From positions 51,295 to 115,294 of the forward strand of contig JAAYHQ010000033.1 of assembly GCA_012727425.1 (NCBI GenBank): a DNA stretch of 64,000 bases, in the 5' to 3' direction. The DNA is from Bacillota bacterium. GTDB taxonomy: Bacteria; Bacillota; UBA4882; UBA10575. Under the pieces are notes generated by a model, which saw nothing but the letters and a program-made list of their open reading frames with translations, was not told the origin of the DNA and made no database searches. A program made the position numbers and the translations under genes. Shown one piece after another: positions 1-9,090 of this stretch (the stretch's first letter is position 1; each line of letters opens with the position of its first letter).

Positions 1-680
1 TTGACCCGCAGGATCCTTGGGCAGAGGAAAGAGATATTTTTATTTTGAGTAAAGGCCACGCTTCCCTTGGGTATTACAGTGTTTTGGCCCGCCGTGGTTT
101 CTTTCCGGTTGAAGAACTGAAGACCTACCGCCGGATTAATTCGCGCTTACAGGGGCATACCCAGATGGATAGTGCTCCCGGCATCGAGTGCAGTTCGGGC
201 TCGTTGGGGCAGGGGCTTTCTTTCGGTTTAGGGATGGCCCTGGGTTATAAAAAACAAGGCCGGCCGAACCAGGTCTATGTCATGGTGGGCGACGGTGAAT
301 TACAGGAAGGCCAGATTTGGGAGGCAGTTATCCTGCAAAGCCGTTTGCGCTTGGATAATTTAATTCTGATTATCGACCAAAACCATTTGCAACTGGATGA
401 TTATGTCCAAAATGTGGCCGGGGATGAAAACTACCTTGAACGGTTCCGGGCTTTCGGGTTTCATGCCATTGGTGTGGACGGTCATGATTTTCGTGCCATT
501 GACCGGGCCTTCCAGGAATTGCAGCCGGGCCGGGCGAATGTGATCGTCGCCGACACGGTAAAGGGGAAGGGGATCTCCTTTATGGAAAACGAAATTCCGT
601 GGCACGCCAAGAAACTCAGCGCCGAAGAGTATGAAGCGGCCTTGACCGAGCTTAAGAAGGAGGAGGCGTCTTATGCATAA
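1..680 (+). CDS. transketolase, N-terminal subunit (5' partial)
   Basis: This is the TPP-binding half of a split transketolase, which moves two-carbon units between sugar phosphates in the non-oxidative pentose phosphate pathway. The frame is open from the first bases of the window, so the true start lies upstream. The TTG at 45 sits inside the conserved FILSKGHAS segment and is not the start. The thiamine diphosphate/Mg motif begins GDGELQEGQIWEA and ends with DQN about 30 residues later. The protein stops where a one-piece transketolase would continue, and the C-terminal half follows directly with an 8-base overlap, so the two are translationally coupled. Members of this family can also act on deoxyxylulose-type substrates, but the transaldolase-like neighbour favours transketolase. 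Confidence 0.93.
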   Translation, partial: DPQDPWAEERDIFILSKGHASLGYYSVLARRGFFPVEELKTYRRINSRLQGHTQMDSAPGIECSSGSLGQGLSFGLGMALGYKKQGRPNQVYVMVGDGELQEGQIWEAVILQSRLRLDNLILIIDQNHLQLDDYVQNVAGDENYLERFRAFGFHAIGVDGHDFRAIDRAFQELQPGRANVIVADTVKGKGISFMENEIPWHAKKLSAEEYEAALTELKKEEASYA

Positions 681-1599
681 ATTAGTGGCACCCAGGGATG
701 TATTCGGGTCGACGCTAGTGGAGATCGGCCGGGTAAACGAACGGCTTTTTGTGGTGAACGCCGACCTTTCCGCGGCGACCAAAACCGATAAGTTCAGCAT
801 AGAATTTCCCGACCGGTTTATTAATGTCGGGATCTGTGAACAGAACATGGCAGGGGTGGCGGCAGGTTTGGCCCGGGTCGGTTTCATCCCGGTTATGAGC
901 ACTTTTGCCTGCTTTGCTCCGGGCCGGTGCTATGACCAGATTCGGCAGTCCATCGCCTATACCAACCTCAATGTGAAGATTGCCTCTACCCATCCCGGGT
1001 TGGCCGTTGGGGTGGACGGGGCGACGCACCAAAGCCTGGATGATCTGGCGTTGATGCGCGCGCTGCCCAACATGACGGTTTTGGCCCCTTCCGATCAAGT
1101 CCAGACAAGAAAGGCCGTACTCAAAGCAGTCGAACATGAGGGCCCGGTTTATCTCAGAATCGGCCGGATGGAATGCCCGGTTTTCTTCGGCGAAGAGATG
1201 GAGTTTGAGATCGGAAAGGCCTATGTGTTGAGGGAAGGGACGGATGTTACGTTAATCGCCCACGGTTCCATGGTGGGAGTGATTTATGAGGCCGCGCAAA
1301 TTTTGGCGGAAAAGGGGATTCAAGCCCGGGTGATCGATATGCCGTCCATTAAACCGCTGGACCGGGAGGCGATCCGACAAGCGGCGGAAGAAACCAAAGC
1401 CATTGTTACGGCGGAGGACCATTTTCTCTACGGCGGTCTTTACAGCGCCGTCTGTGAAGTCGTAGCCGGACTGGTGCCGGTGCGGGGGGTTGCCGTCCGG
1501 GACCGGTTTGGCGAATCGGGAACGGCGGCCGAACTATATGAAAAGTATGGCTTAACCTCCGACAATGTCGTGGCCGAGGTTTTCCATGCCCTGGCGTAA
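673..1599 (+). CDS. transketolase, C-terminal subunit
   Basis: This is the second half of the split transketolase, about 308 residues, with the pyrimidine-binding and C-terminal transketolase domains. The segment GICEQNMAGVAAGLARVG carries the glutamate expected to activate the thiamine ring, and THQSLDDLALMRALPN is the typical substrate-side loop. The C-terminal domain (from about residue 190) begins with VTLIAHGSM. The ATG at 673 overlaps the upstream stop and follows AAGGAGGAGG at good spacing. It should form a heterotetramer with the upstream subunit. The following HAD gene overlaps its 3' end, so the two are probably cotranscribed. Confidence 0.93.
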   Translation: MHKLVAPRDVFGSTLVEIGRVNERLFVVNADLSAATKTDKFSIEFPDRFINVGICEQNMAGVAAGLARVGFIPVMSTFACFAPGRCYDQIRQSIAYTNLNVKIASTHPGLAVGVDGATHQSLDDLALMRALPNMTVLAPSDQVQTRKAVLKAVEHEGPVYLRIGRMECPVFFGEEMEFEIGKAYVLREGTDVTLIAHGSMVGVIYEAAQILAEKGIQARVIDMPSIKPLDREAIRQAAEETKAIVTAEDHFLYGGLYSAVCEVVAGLVPVRGVAVRDRFGESGTAAELYEKYGLTSDNVVAEVFHALA

Positions 1600-2440
1600 T
1601 GTTTTCGGGAACCGGCCGTTCAAACCAGAGATTAGATTAATCGCCTCCGATATGGATGGTACTTTGCTTAACAGTCAAGGCCAAATTGAACCGTCTTTTT
1701 TTGAGCTTTTGACGGAATTGGCCCGGCGGGATATTATGTTTGTTGCCTGCAGCGGCCGGTTCTATGCGACCTTGGTCCGGAACTTTCAACAGGTAAAAAG
1801 CGGTTTGCTTCTGATTGCCCATAATGGCGCGGTTATTCAGTGGAGTAACGCAAAGCGGCCCATTTTTGAGCGGAATATTGAGCAGAAAATGGTCGTCTCC
1901 GCTTTGCAGCAGTTGTCGGCCATGAACTTGGCGGCCGAGATTTATCTGGCGGCGAAAAGCACCGCCTATGTGATGAAACCGTCGGCCGATTTAAAAACGG
2001 AGTTTATCCGGAACGATGTGGATTTTGTCGAGACGCCTTCATTATACACCGTAAAAGAGGGGATCAAAAAGATCGGCCTCTTTCAAAAGGGTGGGCTGAC
2101 CGAAACGACCGTTCGCAAGGTAAATGCGGTTTTTCAAGCTTCTTTTACGTGTGTGGTCAGTGGTGAGTCGTGGTGGGAAATGATGAGCAAAGGTATCAGT
2201 AAAGGCCGGGCCCTGGCCATGATCCAGGAAAGGTTTGGCATCAGTCCGGAACAGACCATGGTCTTCGGCGACTACTATAACGATCTGGAACTCTTTCAAC
2301 AAGCCGCCTATAGCTTTGCCATGGCCAATGCGCCGCCCGAGGTGAAGAAAGCGGCCCGGTTTATTGCCCCGGATCACGACAGCAATGGCGTGGTAAAGGT
2401 AATCCGGCAGTATTTGGCGAAGAGTACGGAGTTGATCTAA
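1586..2440 (+). CDS. Cof-type HAD-IIB family hydrolase
   Basis: This is a cytosolic HAD-superfamily phosphatase of the Cof type, about 284 residues. Motif I is DMDGTLLNS (nucleophile and acid/base aspartates), followed by a large type IIB cap domain. Motif III/IV is KGISKGRAL plus GDYYNDLELF, which gives the conserved lysine and the Mg-binding aspartates. The substrate is unknown; the family commonly dephosphorylates sugar phosphates or flavin and pyridoxal phosphates. Position between transketolase and a transaldolase-like gene suggests a sugar phosphate, but that is inference. An upstream ATG at 1565 is possible. The ATG at 1586 was chosen because GAGG lies 7 bases before it. Confidence 0.88.
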   Translation: MPWRNVFGNRPFKPEIRLIASDMDGTLLNSQGQIEPSFFELLTELARRDIMFVACSGRFYATLVRNFQQVKSGLLLIAHNGAVIQWSNAKRPIFERNIEQKMVVSALQQLSAMNLAAEIYLAAKSTAYVMKPSADLKTEFIRNDVDFVETPSLYTVKEGIKKIGLFQKGGLTETTVRKVNAVFQASFTCVVSGESWWEMMSKGISKGRALAMIQERFGISPEQTMVFGDYYNDLELFQQAAYSFAMANAPPEVKKAARFIAPDHDSNGVVKVIRQYLAKSTELI

Positions 2441-2453
2441 AGGAGGGGACGCG

Positions 2454-3131
2454 ATGTTAATCCTCTTGGATTCGGCCGATCTTGAAGCATTACGGGCGAT
2501 TATTCCCGGCCATCCCATTGACGGAGTGACAACCAATCCGACGATCATCAGCCGGTCCTGTGCCGCGAAGAAGGAAATTCCCGGTTTACTCCGGAGGATC
2601 CGGAGTCTGCTCGGCGGCGACGGCATGCTCCACATTCAGGTGACGGCGGCTTCTGCCGATGGGATGGTGGCGGAGGCGGAGACCATCAAAGAACAGTTCG
2701 GAAGGGATGTTTATCTCAAAGTTCCGGTCACTCCGGAAGGGATCAAAGCCATAATGATGCTGGCGCAAAACGGGGCACGGGTAACCGCCACCGCCGTGTT
2801 TACGCCGCAGCAGGCTTTGGTTGCCGCCAAGGCCGGGGCGGATTTTGTTGCTCCGTATATAAACCGGTTGGATGATCTGGTGGTGGATGGGAGCAAAGTG
2901 GTGAGGGAGATCAAGCAGGTTTTTACGCAGTACTCGCTAAAGACGCGGGTTTTGGCGGCTAGTTTTAGAAATATCGAGCAGGTTCACCGGGTGTGTCTGG
3001 CCGGCGCTGACGCCGTCACAATCAGTCCGGAATTGTACTGGAAGATGCTCTTCCATCCCTTGACCGAACGTAGTGTCGAGCAGTTCGCACGGGATTGGGA
3101 CGCCCTTCCCGAAGAGGAGGAACCGAAGTAA
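2454..3131 (+). CDS. transaldolase / fructose-6-phosphate aldolase family protein
   Basis: This is a class I aldolase of the small transaldolase/FSA family (225 residues, versus about 215-220 for FSA/TalC-type enzymes). The N-terminus LLDSADLEALRAI and the segment GVTTNPTII are family signatures. Lys89 in VYLKVPVTPEG is the expected Schiff-base lysine. DAVTISPELYWKM near residue 185 matches the C-terminal phosphate-binding part. It acts in the non-oxidative pentose phosphate pathway or as a dihydroxyacetone/fructose-6-phosphate aldolase; the sequence alone does not separate these. Linkage to split transketolase favours true transaldolase activity. AAAGGAGGGG precedes the ATG, 13 bases after the HAD gene. 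Confidence 0.88.
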   Translation: MLILLDSADLEALRAIIPGHPIDGVTTNPTIISRSCAAKKEIPGLLRRIRSLLGGDGMLHIQVTAASADGMVAEAETIKEQFGRDVYLKVPVTPEGIKAIMMLAQNGARVTATAVFTPQQALVAAKAGADFVAPYINRLDDLVVDGSKVVREIKQVFTQYSLKTRVLAASFRNIEQVHRVCLAGADAVTISPELYWKMLFHPLTERSVEQFARDWDALPEEEEPK

Positions 3132-3146
3132 AAAGGAGGCACGCAA

Positions 3147-3407
3147 ATGGTTGAAGAAAAAGTAATCATTAAGAATGAAACCGGTCTACACGCTAGACCA
3201 GCAGCTGATCTGGTGAAGGAGGCCTCCGCTTACCCTTGTGCGTTACGCATCAGAAAAGGCGATAAAGAGGTGAATCTCCAAAGTATGCTGGGGGTTTTAA
3301 GTTTAGGGGTGGCCAAAGGGGATGAGGTGACCATCATCGCCGACGGCCCGGAGGAAGAGGAGAGCCTCAAAAAGATCATCGATTTTATCAATGGTTTGGA
3401 AAGATAG
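3147..3407 (+). CDS. ptsH: phosphocarrier protein HPr
   Basis: This 86-residue protein is HPr, the histidine phosphocarrier of the PTS. His15 lies in TGLHARPA, the site phosphorylated by enzyme I, which separates it from Crh (no histidine there). Ser46 lies in LQSMLGVLSLG, the site used by HPr kinase in Bacillota for carbon catabolite control. A strong AAAAGGAGG precedes the ATG, 15 bases after the aldolase gene, so it is the last gene of the sugar-phosphate operon. No enzyme I or HPr kinase gene is in the window, so whether it serves transport or mainly regulation is not resolved. Confidence 0.93.
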   Translation: MVEEKVIIKNETGLHARPAADLVKEASAYPCALRIRKGDKEVNLQSMLGVLSLGVAKGDEVTIIADGPEEEESLKKIIDFINGLER

Positions 3408-3505
3408 AGTAATAAATACCCTTGTTTGGTGGGTAAGGTTAGTGTATACTTGAATTGATTTGACGGCGAAGATTCTTTGATGAACGATCAATTCTTTGGA
3501 TAGCC

Positions 3506-3534
3506 TTGTCAAAGGGTATAAACTGTGGTAAACT
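3506..3534 (+). promoter_or_regulatory. sigma-A-type promoter of the rimP-nusA-infB operon
   Basis: TTGTCA (3506-3511) and TAAACT (3529-3534) are separated by 17 bases. Transcription would start near 3541, upstream of the leader hairpin at 3564 and about 110 bases before rimP. Confidence 0.6.
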
Positions 3535-3563
3535 TTAATTATTCAATGATGTTTTGGTCGAGG

Positions 3564-3591
3564 AGTGGGTTTTCAACCCACTTTTTGTCTT
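3564..3591 (+). terminator. leader terminator/attenuator before rimP-nusA
   Basis: A perfect 8-bp stem AGTGGGTT/AACCCACT (3564-3571 with 3575-3582) has a 3-base loop and is followed by TTTTTGTCTT. It lies between the promoter and rimP, so it should act on operon transcription rather than on ptsH. In Bacillus subtilis the nusA operon leader carries a NusA-dependent terminator that autoregulates nusA; the same logic is inferred here. Confidence 0.72.
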
Positions 3592-3649
3592 GTGTCCACA
3601 ATATATAATATAGAATAGATCAATAATTTGGGGAAAAAGGAGCGTACAT

Positions 3650-4117
3650 ATGGGGCAAGGATTAAACGCCATCCTTTGGGACTTGGCGGAAAAAGTTGGC
3701 GCGGAACTCAATTACGAAGTGGTGGAAGTGGCGTTGACGCGAGAAGGAGGGCAGCGTTTCCTGCGGGTGTACATCGATCATCCCGACGGGATTGGGATTA
3801 AAGACTGTGAACTATTTAGTAAGCGGTTGAGCACAGTTCTGGACGCGGAAGATCCCATTCCCACCGCTTACCTATTAGAAGTATCTTCTCCCGGTTTAGA
3901 GCGGCCTTTGACGAAACCCGAACATTTTCAGCGTTTTGCCGGTCAACATGTGGAAATCCGGCTTTTTGCACCCCTCCAGGGTAAACGCAAGCTCCAGGGC
4001 CGACTTAAAGGCTGGTCCGATCAACCTGAAAGCCAGGTCCTGGTGGAAGTTGACGGCACCACCTGGAATATACCCTGGAATCTAATTGCAAAAGCTCGTT
4101 TACAGGTTATAGATTGA
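3650..4117 (+). CDS. rimP: ribosome maturation factor RimP
   Basis: RimP assists maturation of the 30S ribosomal subunit. The 155-residue length is typical. The N-terminal domain includes FLRVYIDHPDGIGIKDCE and the segment LLEVSSPGLERPL, the family signature, near residue 85. The C-terminal SH3-like domain follows (VEIRLFAPLQGKRKLQGRL). The ATG follows AAAAAGGAGCG at normal spacing. It is the first gene of the transcription/translation operon and comes just before nusA, as in most bacteria. Confidence 0.95.
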   Translation: MGQGLNAILWDLAEKVGAELNYEVVEVALTREGGQRFLRVYIDHPDGIGIKDCELFSKRLSTVLDAEDPIPTAYLLEVSSPGLERPLTKPEHFQRFAGQHVEIRLFAPLQGKRKLQGRLKGWSDQPESQVLVEVDGTTWNIPWNLIAKARLQVID

Positions 4118-4142
4118 GGACGAGTTAAGGGAGGATATCCAA

Positions 4143-5708
4143 ATGAACCGCGAGTTGATAGAAGCATTAAATATGGTGGAGCGGGAAAAGGGCATCGCGA
4201 AGGAAATTTTGATTGAGGCGATTGAATCCGCTATTTTGTCGGCTTATAAAAAAGACCAGGGGAAAAGTGGTAACTTAAAGGTGGTTTTGGACCCGGAGAC
4301 CGGAGAATTCCACATTTACACCTACAAAGAAGTGGTCATGGAAGTAGAAGATGAGATTACGCAGATTAATTTGGCGGAGGCGAAAGCGATCGATCCGGGT
4401 TACCAATTGGGTGATCAAGTCGAGTTCGAAATTTTCCCGAAGGAATTCGGCCGGATTGCTGCACAGACGGCAAAACAAATTATTGTCCAGCGGATTCGTG
4501 AAGCCGAGCGGACCTTGATCTATAACGAATATTCTTCCCGCGTGGATGATTTGATCACTGGTACGGTGCGCCGTTTCGAACAAAGAACTGTCTACGTGGA
4601 TTTAGGGAAAACAGAGGGGATTTTGCCCCCGCACGAACAGATTCCCGGCGAACGTTATGAGCATGGGGCACGGATTAAAGCCTATATTGCAGAAGTGAAA
4701 AAGGGTTCAAAAGGACCCCAGATTATCCTTTCCCGGTCCCGTAGCGGCTTTCTGAAAAGGTTGCTCGAATTTGAAGTACCCGAGATCCAGGAAGGAATCG
4801 TTGAGATTAAAAATATCGCCCGGGAACCGGGAGCCCGTTCGAAGGTGGCGGTCTACAGTAAATACGAGAACGTGGATCCGGTTGGGGCCTGTGTAGGGGC
4901 GAAAGGGTCCCGGGTCCAGATGGTAGTCCGGGAACTAAAAGGAGAAAAAATTGACCTGATTTTATGGGATGAAGACCCGGCGCGCTTTATTACCAGGGCC
5001 CTTAGTCCGGCGAAAGTTACCGAAGTAAAGCTGCTGCCCAGTAAGAAAAGTTCAATCGTGATCGTTCCGGATAACCAGTTGTCCCTGGCCATCGGGAAAG
5101 AGGGCCAAAATGCTCGTCTTGCGGCCCGGCTCACCGGTTGGAAGGTTGATATCAAGAGCGAAACACAAGCCGAAGAATGTAAGGAAGAGATCGAAGCTTT
5201 ACTGGCGGAAGAGGAAAACTACGAAGAAGAAACCTACGATTGGGAAGAAATTCTTACGACCGGAGAAGAGTTAATCGAACTGACCGGGGAAGAACTGCCG
5301 GTGGAAGACGAAGCTGATGAGGTGTGGGAAGAAACGGATTTGGCGGATGAGGACGGGTTCGCCGAACCGGATCTGGAGGTTGAGGAGCCGGATCTGGAGG
5401 TTGAGGAGCTGGAAGAAGAGGACTTTATCCGCGAAGAACCCCGGAAGAAAAAGACGAAGCGGCGGGCGAAGCAGCGGGTCAAGGATTTGATTGATGAAGT
5501 AGAGGAAGGAATTGACTATTTTATCGATACCAGTACGGATTCGGAACCGGACGAAACGGTTAAAGATGATACCGAGCTCGTTTTCACCGAAGGAAGCGAT
5601 TCCGGGTTTACCATTGGGCAACTCCTTTCCGAAGAGCTAAAGAAGAAGTTTCGCTTGAATGAAGAGGAGAAAAAAAGAAGTAAGCCAACAAAGCGGGGGG
5701 AGAAGTGA
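4143..5708 (+). CDS. nusA: transcription elongation/termination factor NusA, extended acidic C-terminus
   Basis: NusA binds RNA polymerase and controls pausing, termination and antitermination. The order is the N-terminal RNAP-binding domain (1-125), an S1 domain (about 130-200, GTVRRFEQRTVYVDLG) and two KH domains (about 200-345; GACVGAKGSRVQ and LAIGKEGQNARLAARLTG). A normal Bacillota NusA ends near residue 350-380. This one runs to 521, with a glutamate/aspartate-rich tail of about 160 residues, a basic patch (PRKKKTKRRAKQR, near 435) and a duplicated PDLEVEE unit made by a perfect 21-bp tandem repeat at 5367-5408. The tail has no recognised fold. The frame is intact and leads directly into ylxR, so the extension is real coding sequence. 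Confidence 0.95.
   Translation: MNRELIEALNMVEREKGIAKEILIEAIESAILSAYKKDQGKSGNLKVVLDPETGEFHIYTYKEVVMEVEDEITQINLAEAKAIDPGYQLGDQVEFEIFPKEFGRIAAQTAKQIIVQRIREAERTLIYNEYSSRVDDLITGTVRRFEQRTVYVDLGKTEGILPPHEQIPGERYEHGARIKAYIAEVKKGSKGPQIILSRSRSGFLKRLLEFEVPEIQEGIVEIKNIAREPGARSKVAVYSKYENVDPVGACVGAKGSRVQMVVRELKGEKIDLILWDEDPARFITRALSPAKVTEVKLLPSKKSSIVIVPDNQLSLAIGKEGQNARLAARLTGWKVDIKSETQAEECKEEIEALLAEEENYEEETYDWEEILTTGEELIELTGEELPVEDEADEVWEETDLADEDGFAEPDLEVEEPDLEVEELEEEDFIREEPRKKKTKRRAKQRVKDLIDEVEEGIDYFIDTSTDSEPDETVKDDTELVFTEGSDSGFTIGQLLSEELKKKFRLNEEEKKRSKPTKRGEK
5367..5408 (+). repeat. 21-bp tandem duplication inside nusA
   Basis: Two perfect head-to-tail copies (5367-5387 and 5388-5408) begin CCGGATCTGG and encode PDLEVEE twice within the acidic NusA tail. 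No difference between the copies suggests a recent slippage event. Confidence 0.9.
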
Positions 5709-6001
5709 TGGCGACACGGAAACGCAAAATACCACAACGGACTTGTATTGGTTGTGGTGAAGTCCGCAATAAACGGGAATTGATCCGGATTGTGCGCACA
5801 CCGGAACGGGAAGTGTTGGTCGATTTTACCGGTAAAAAATCGGGCCGGGGTTGTTATATCTGTCCTGCTTCGTCCTGTCTGGAACGGGCTTTAAAGGGTA
5901 ACTTGTTGGCGAACAAATTGGAGGTCGAGATTAGCCCCGAGTTGAAGGAGAAACTTAAAACCGAACTCATGGCGGGGATTGTTCATGACGAAGCTCCTTA
6001 G
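5708..6001 (+). CDS. ylxR: YlxR family RNA-binding protein (RnpM-like)
   Basis: This is the small basic protein (about 97 residues) always found between nusA and ylxQ in Bacillota. The family signature is RTCIGCGEVRNKRELIRIVR near the N-terminus, with GRGCYICP and a second cysteine pair. Recent work on the family reports binding to RNase P RNA and nucleoid-type effects; neither can be seen in the sequence. A GTG at 5705 is possible. The ATG at 5708 was preferred because it overlaps the nusA stop (TGATG) and lies five bases after GGGGAG. Confidence 0.9.
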   Translation: MATRKRKIPQRTCIGCGEVRNKRELIRIVRTPEREVLVDFTGKKSGRGCYICPASSCLERALKGNLLANKLEVEISPELKEKLKTELMAGIVHDEAP

Positions 6002-6296
6002 CTTTCTCGGTATTGCCCAGAAAGCCGGGAAGTTAACGCTTGGTTTTACCGCTACTGCCCAAGCTGCAAAGGGAGGCAAGTTATCCCTTGTTCTCCTGGC
6101 GACCGACACCGCCTGGCACACTAAAGAGAAGGTTGAGCGGCTCTGTCGTACGTACCAAATTCGTTGGTACTGCCTGGCAAAGCGGGAAGAACTGGGGCGG
6201 GCTTTAGGAAAAGAAACCCTGGCGGTTGTTGGTGTCCTTGCGCCGGAGATGGCGCAGGCCATTGAGGAGCAGTTGCTGACGGCCCGGATGGAATAA
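5985..6296 (+). CDS. ylxQ: L7Ae/YlxQ family K-turn RNA-binding protein
   Basis: This is a small protein of about 103 residues of the ribosomal L7Ae/L30e family that binds kink-turn RNA. The start [20 protein letters not shown] is typical of YlxQ and agrees with ATG 5985 rather than the upstream TTG at 5979. It overlaps ylxR by 17 bases and lies 14 bases before infB. Its RNA target is not known from sequence. The C-terminus ([18 protein letters not shown]) fits the family's last helix. Confidence 0.88.
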   Translation: MTKLLSFLGIAQKAGKLTLGFTATAQAAKGGKLSLVLLATDTAWHTKEKVERLCRTYQIRWYCLAKREELGRALGKETLAVVGVLAPEMAQAIEEQLLTARME

Positions 6297-6310
6297 TCGG
6301 AGGTGGTTTT

Positions 6311-8713
6311 ATGGCCAAAATGCGTGTTTATGAGCTTAGTAAGGAATTGGGGATTCAAAGTAAGGATCTGTTGATCATCCTGAACGACATGGGCGCCAGT
6401 GTTAAAAATCATATGAGTACCGTGGAGGAAGAATTTGTCGCCAAGGTGCGTGCTTCCTTCAATCCCGAGGGGAAATCCGGTCCAAAGAAAGAGCCGGCCA
6501 AACCAATGGGGACCACGGCCCCGGTAGCGGCTAAAGCGAAGACGGTACCGGAGAAAAAGGCGGCCGCACCCAACCTGGAAAAAGAAAAACCGAAGGTAAA
6601 ACCGGCGAAAAAAACCGCGGAACAAGTTGAAACGCCGCAACGTCCACAGCCGAAGACGACCGTGTCTAGCAGTGGAGCCAGGCCCGCCACCGTAAAAAGC
6701 AAAGGTGGAGAACGAGCGGTACGCCCGGTTCCTGCCGGAGGGACGGGCCGGCCGGGTAAACCAGCTCCTTCCGGTCAGCGCGGGAAGAAAACGTCTATGG
6801 TTGGTAAAGATGAGGGGAGAAGAAGGGGTGACGCCAAAACGCCAAAAGGGCGAGGCAAGGGTAAGGATGGTTTCGGCAAGACTGCCCAGGCCCGGAAGAA
6901 ACCGGCGGCGAAAAAACCGGCTCCGAGCCAGCCGGTCACCACCAATGTTAAACTCGTCCAGATCCCCGAACGGATTACGGTGAAAGAGTTTGCCCAGGCG
7001 ATTGAGGTTTCGGCTGCGGAAGTCATTAAAAAACTAATCGGCCTTGGCGTAATGGCCTCCATCAACCAGGAGATTGACTTGGATACCGCGATTTTGGTCG
7101 GTGCGGAGTTTGACGTAACGGTGGAAGCGGCGCCGACTATCGAAGAAACGCTGTCGATTGAAGAAATTGAAGATAGTCCTGAATCGCTCAAACCCCGTTG
7201 GCCGGTGGTGACGATTATGGGCCATGTGGATCACGGGAAAACTTCACTGCTTGATGCGATCCGCCAGACAAATGTGATCGCTTCCGAAGCCGGAGGTATT
7301 ACTCAGCATATTGGGGCTTATCAAGTTGATGTCAATGGGAAAAAGATTACCTTCTTGGATACCCCCGGCCACGAAGCCTTTACCGCAATGCGGGCTCGGG
7401 GTGCGCAAGTGACCGATATTGCCGTCTTGGTGGTGGCCGCCGACGACGGGGTGATGCCACAGACGGTTGAAGCGATTAACCATGGAAAAGCGGCCAATGT
7501 GCCGATCATCGTGGCGATCAATAAGATTGATAAACCGACGGCCAACCCTGACCGGGTAAAACAGGAACTGACCCAGTACGGCCTGGTTCCCGAGGAATGG
7601 GGTGGCGATACGATCTGCGTTGAAATTTCCGCCCTGAAAAAGCAGGGGATTGATGACCTGCTGGAGATGATTCTCCTGGTAGCCGAGATGAGAGAGTTAA
7701 AAGCCAATCCGGACCGGCCCGCCAAGGGAACCGTGATCGAAGCGAAACTGGATAAGGGACGCGGTCCGGTGGCGACGGTTTTAGTACAGAACGGGACCTT
7801 GAAACAAGGTGACATGATCATTGCCGGCGAGGTCTCCGGGAGAATCCGGGCTTTGGTTAATGATAAAGGGAAAAATGTGACGAAAGCCGGTCCTTCGGTA
7901 CCGGTGGAAGTGGTTGGCTTTGATGATCTGCCCGAAGCCGGCGATATCTTTTACGTAACCGATGAAAAGACCGCGCGGCAACTGGCGGGAAAACGCCAAC
8001 AATTCCGGCGTGAACAGAGCCTGAAGCGGGAGCAACGGTTCAAATTGGAAGATCTTTTTACGCGGATCAAAGAAGGCGAAATGAAGGAGTTAAACATCGT
8101 CCTCAAAGCGGATGTGCAAGGTTCCGTCGAGGCGATCCAATCATCCTTGGAACGTCTTTCCAATGATGAAGTCCGGGTGAAGGTTATTCACGGCGGCGTT
8201 GGCGGGATCAGTGAGAGTGATGTGATGTTGGCTTCGGCCTCGGGTGCGATCATCATTGGTTTTAACGTCCGTCCAGACCCCATCGCCAAGCGCTTGGCGG
8301 AAAGGGAAGAAGTGGATCTGCGTTTGTACCGGATCATCTATGATATTGTTGATGATGTAAAAAAAGCCATGGAAGGGCTGCTTGAACCCGAGTACCGCGA
8401 AATAGTGCTTGGCCGGGCTGAAGTACGGGCTACGTTTAAAGTACCCAAGGTCGGTACCGTGGCCGGCTGTTACGTTACCGACGGGAAAATCACGCGCAAT
8501 AGCGAAGCACGCGTCCTCCGAGATAATGTGGTGATCTTTGAAGGACGAATTAACAGCTTGAAACGGTTCAAAGATGATGTGCGTGAAGTGGCCAGTGGTT
8601 TTGAGTGTGGAATCGGCTTGGAAAGGTTCAATGATATCAAAGAAGGGGATGTCATTGAAGCCTTTACCACTGAAGAGATTAAAAAGACCACGACGGAGGA
8701 TGCGCTACAGTAA
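6311..8713 (+). CDS. infB: translation initiation factor IF-2
   Basis: IF-2 is the GTPase that delivers initiator fMet-tRNA to the 30S subunit and promotes subunit joining. The 800 residues contain an N-terminal IF2_N helix bundle (1-50), a lysine/alanine/proline-rich linker (about 55-215), a second IF2_N module (about 215-265), and a G domain with GHVDHGKT (near 304), DTPGHEAF and NKID. Then come domain II and the C-terminal fMet-tRNA-binding domains (ending [14 protein letters not shown]). GGAGGTGG precedes the ATG. It is in the conserved nusA operon, cotranscribed with rbfA. Confidence 0.97.
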   Translation: MAKMRVYELSKELGIQSKDLLIILNDMGASVKNHMSTVEEEFVAKVRASFNPEGKSGPKKEPAKPMGTTAPVAAKAKTVPEKKAAAPNLEKEKPKVKPAKKTAEQVETPQRPQPKTTVSSSGARPATVKSKGGERAVRPVPAGGTGRPGKPAPSGQRGKKTSMVGKDEGRRRGDAKTPKGRGKGKDGFGKTAQARKKPAAKKPAPSQPVTTNVKLVQIPERITVKEFAQAIEVSAAEVIKKLIGLGVMASINQEIDLDTAILVGAEFDVTVEAAPTIEETLSIEEIEDSPESLKPRWPVVTIMGHVDHGKTSLLDAIRQTNVIASEAGGITQHIGAYQVDVNGKKITFLDTPGHEAFTAMRARGAQVTDIAVLVVAADDGVMPQTVEAINHGKAANVPIIVAINKIDKPTANPDRVKQELTQYGLVPEEWGGDTICVEISALKKQGIDDLLEMILLVAEMRELKANPDRPAKGTVIEAKLDKGRGPVATVLVQNGTLKQGDMIIAGEVSGRIRALVNDKGKNVTKAGPSVPVEVVGFDDLPEAGDIFYVTDEKTARQLAGKRQQFRREQSLKREQRFKLEDLFTRIKEGEMKELNIVLKADVQGSVEAIQSSLERLSNDEVRVKVIHGGVGGISESDVMLASASGAIIIGFNVRPDPIAKRLAEREEVDLRLYRIIYDIVDDVKKAMEGLLEPEYREIVLGRAEVRATFKVPKVGTVAGCYVTDGKITRNSEARVLRDNVVIFEGRINSLKRFKDDVREVASGFECGIGLERFNDIKEGDVIEAFTTEEIKKTTTEDALQ

Positions 8714-8724
8714 AGGGAGGGTCA

Positions 8725-9090
8725 ATGATGTCCGAATACCGGGCAGAGCGCCTTGCGGTATTGATCAAAGAAGAGCTTGGTGACATACTGCAAAAAGAGC
8801 TTAAGGACCCAAGGATTGGTTTTACTTCCATCACCAATGTCCGAGTTTCGCGGGACATGAGTCATGCGAAGATCTACGTCAGTGTCTTTGGTGATCAACA
8901 GCAGCAAGCAGCGACCATGGAAGGATTGGAAAGCGCAAGGGGTTTCATCCGTTCCGAACTGGGAAAAAGGATCCGCTTGCGGCATACACCGGAGATTTCC
9001 TTTGTCTTTGATAATTCACTGGAAGAAGGGGCCAAAGTCCTTTCGCTCCTTAATGAGATTAAGAAAGAAGGAGGGGAAGAGCGACTTTGA
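8725..9090 (+). CDS. rbfA: 30S ribosome-binding factor RbfA
   Basis: RbfA is a cold-shock KH-domain protein that binds immature 30S subunits near helix 1 of 16S rRNA. The 121-residue length is normal. Family features are YRAERLAVLIKEELGDIL, VRVSRDMSHAKIYVSVFG and LGKRIRLRHTPEISFVFDNSLE split across the two halves. Two adjacent ATG codons (8725 and 8728) follow AAGGGAGGG; the first is listed. Its stop overlaps the TTG start of the next gene, so the pair is translationally coupled. Confidence 0.95.
   Translation: MMSEYRAERLAVLIKEELGDILQKELKDPRIGFTSITNVRVSRDMSHAKIYVSVFGDQQQQAATMEGLESARGFIRSELGKRIRLRHTPEISFVFDNSLEEGAKVLSLLNEIKKEGGEERL

Noticed and set aside
360..902. Long open frames antisense to the transketolase genes and many similar antisense frames across the window
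   Set aside because: They are shadows of GC-rich codon use in well-supported genes and lack ribosome binding sites and family motifs.
5234..5482. Serine-rich antisense frame opposite the NusA tail
   Set aside because: It is the complement of the glutamate/aspartate-rich codons and carries the same 21-bp repeat; no start signals.
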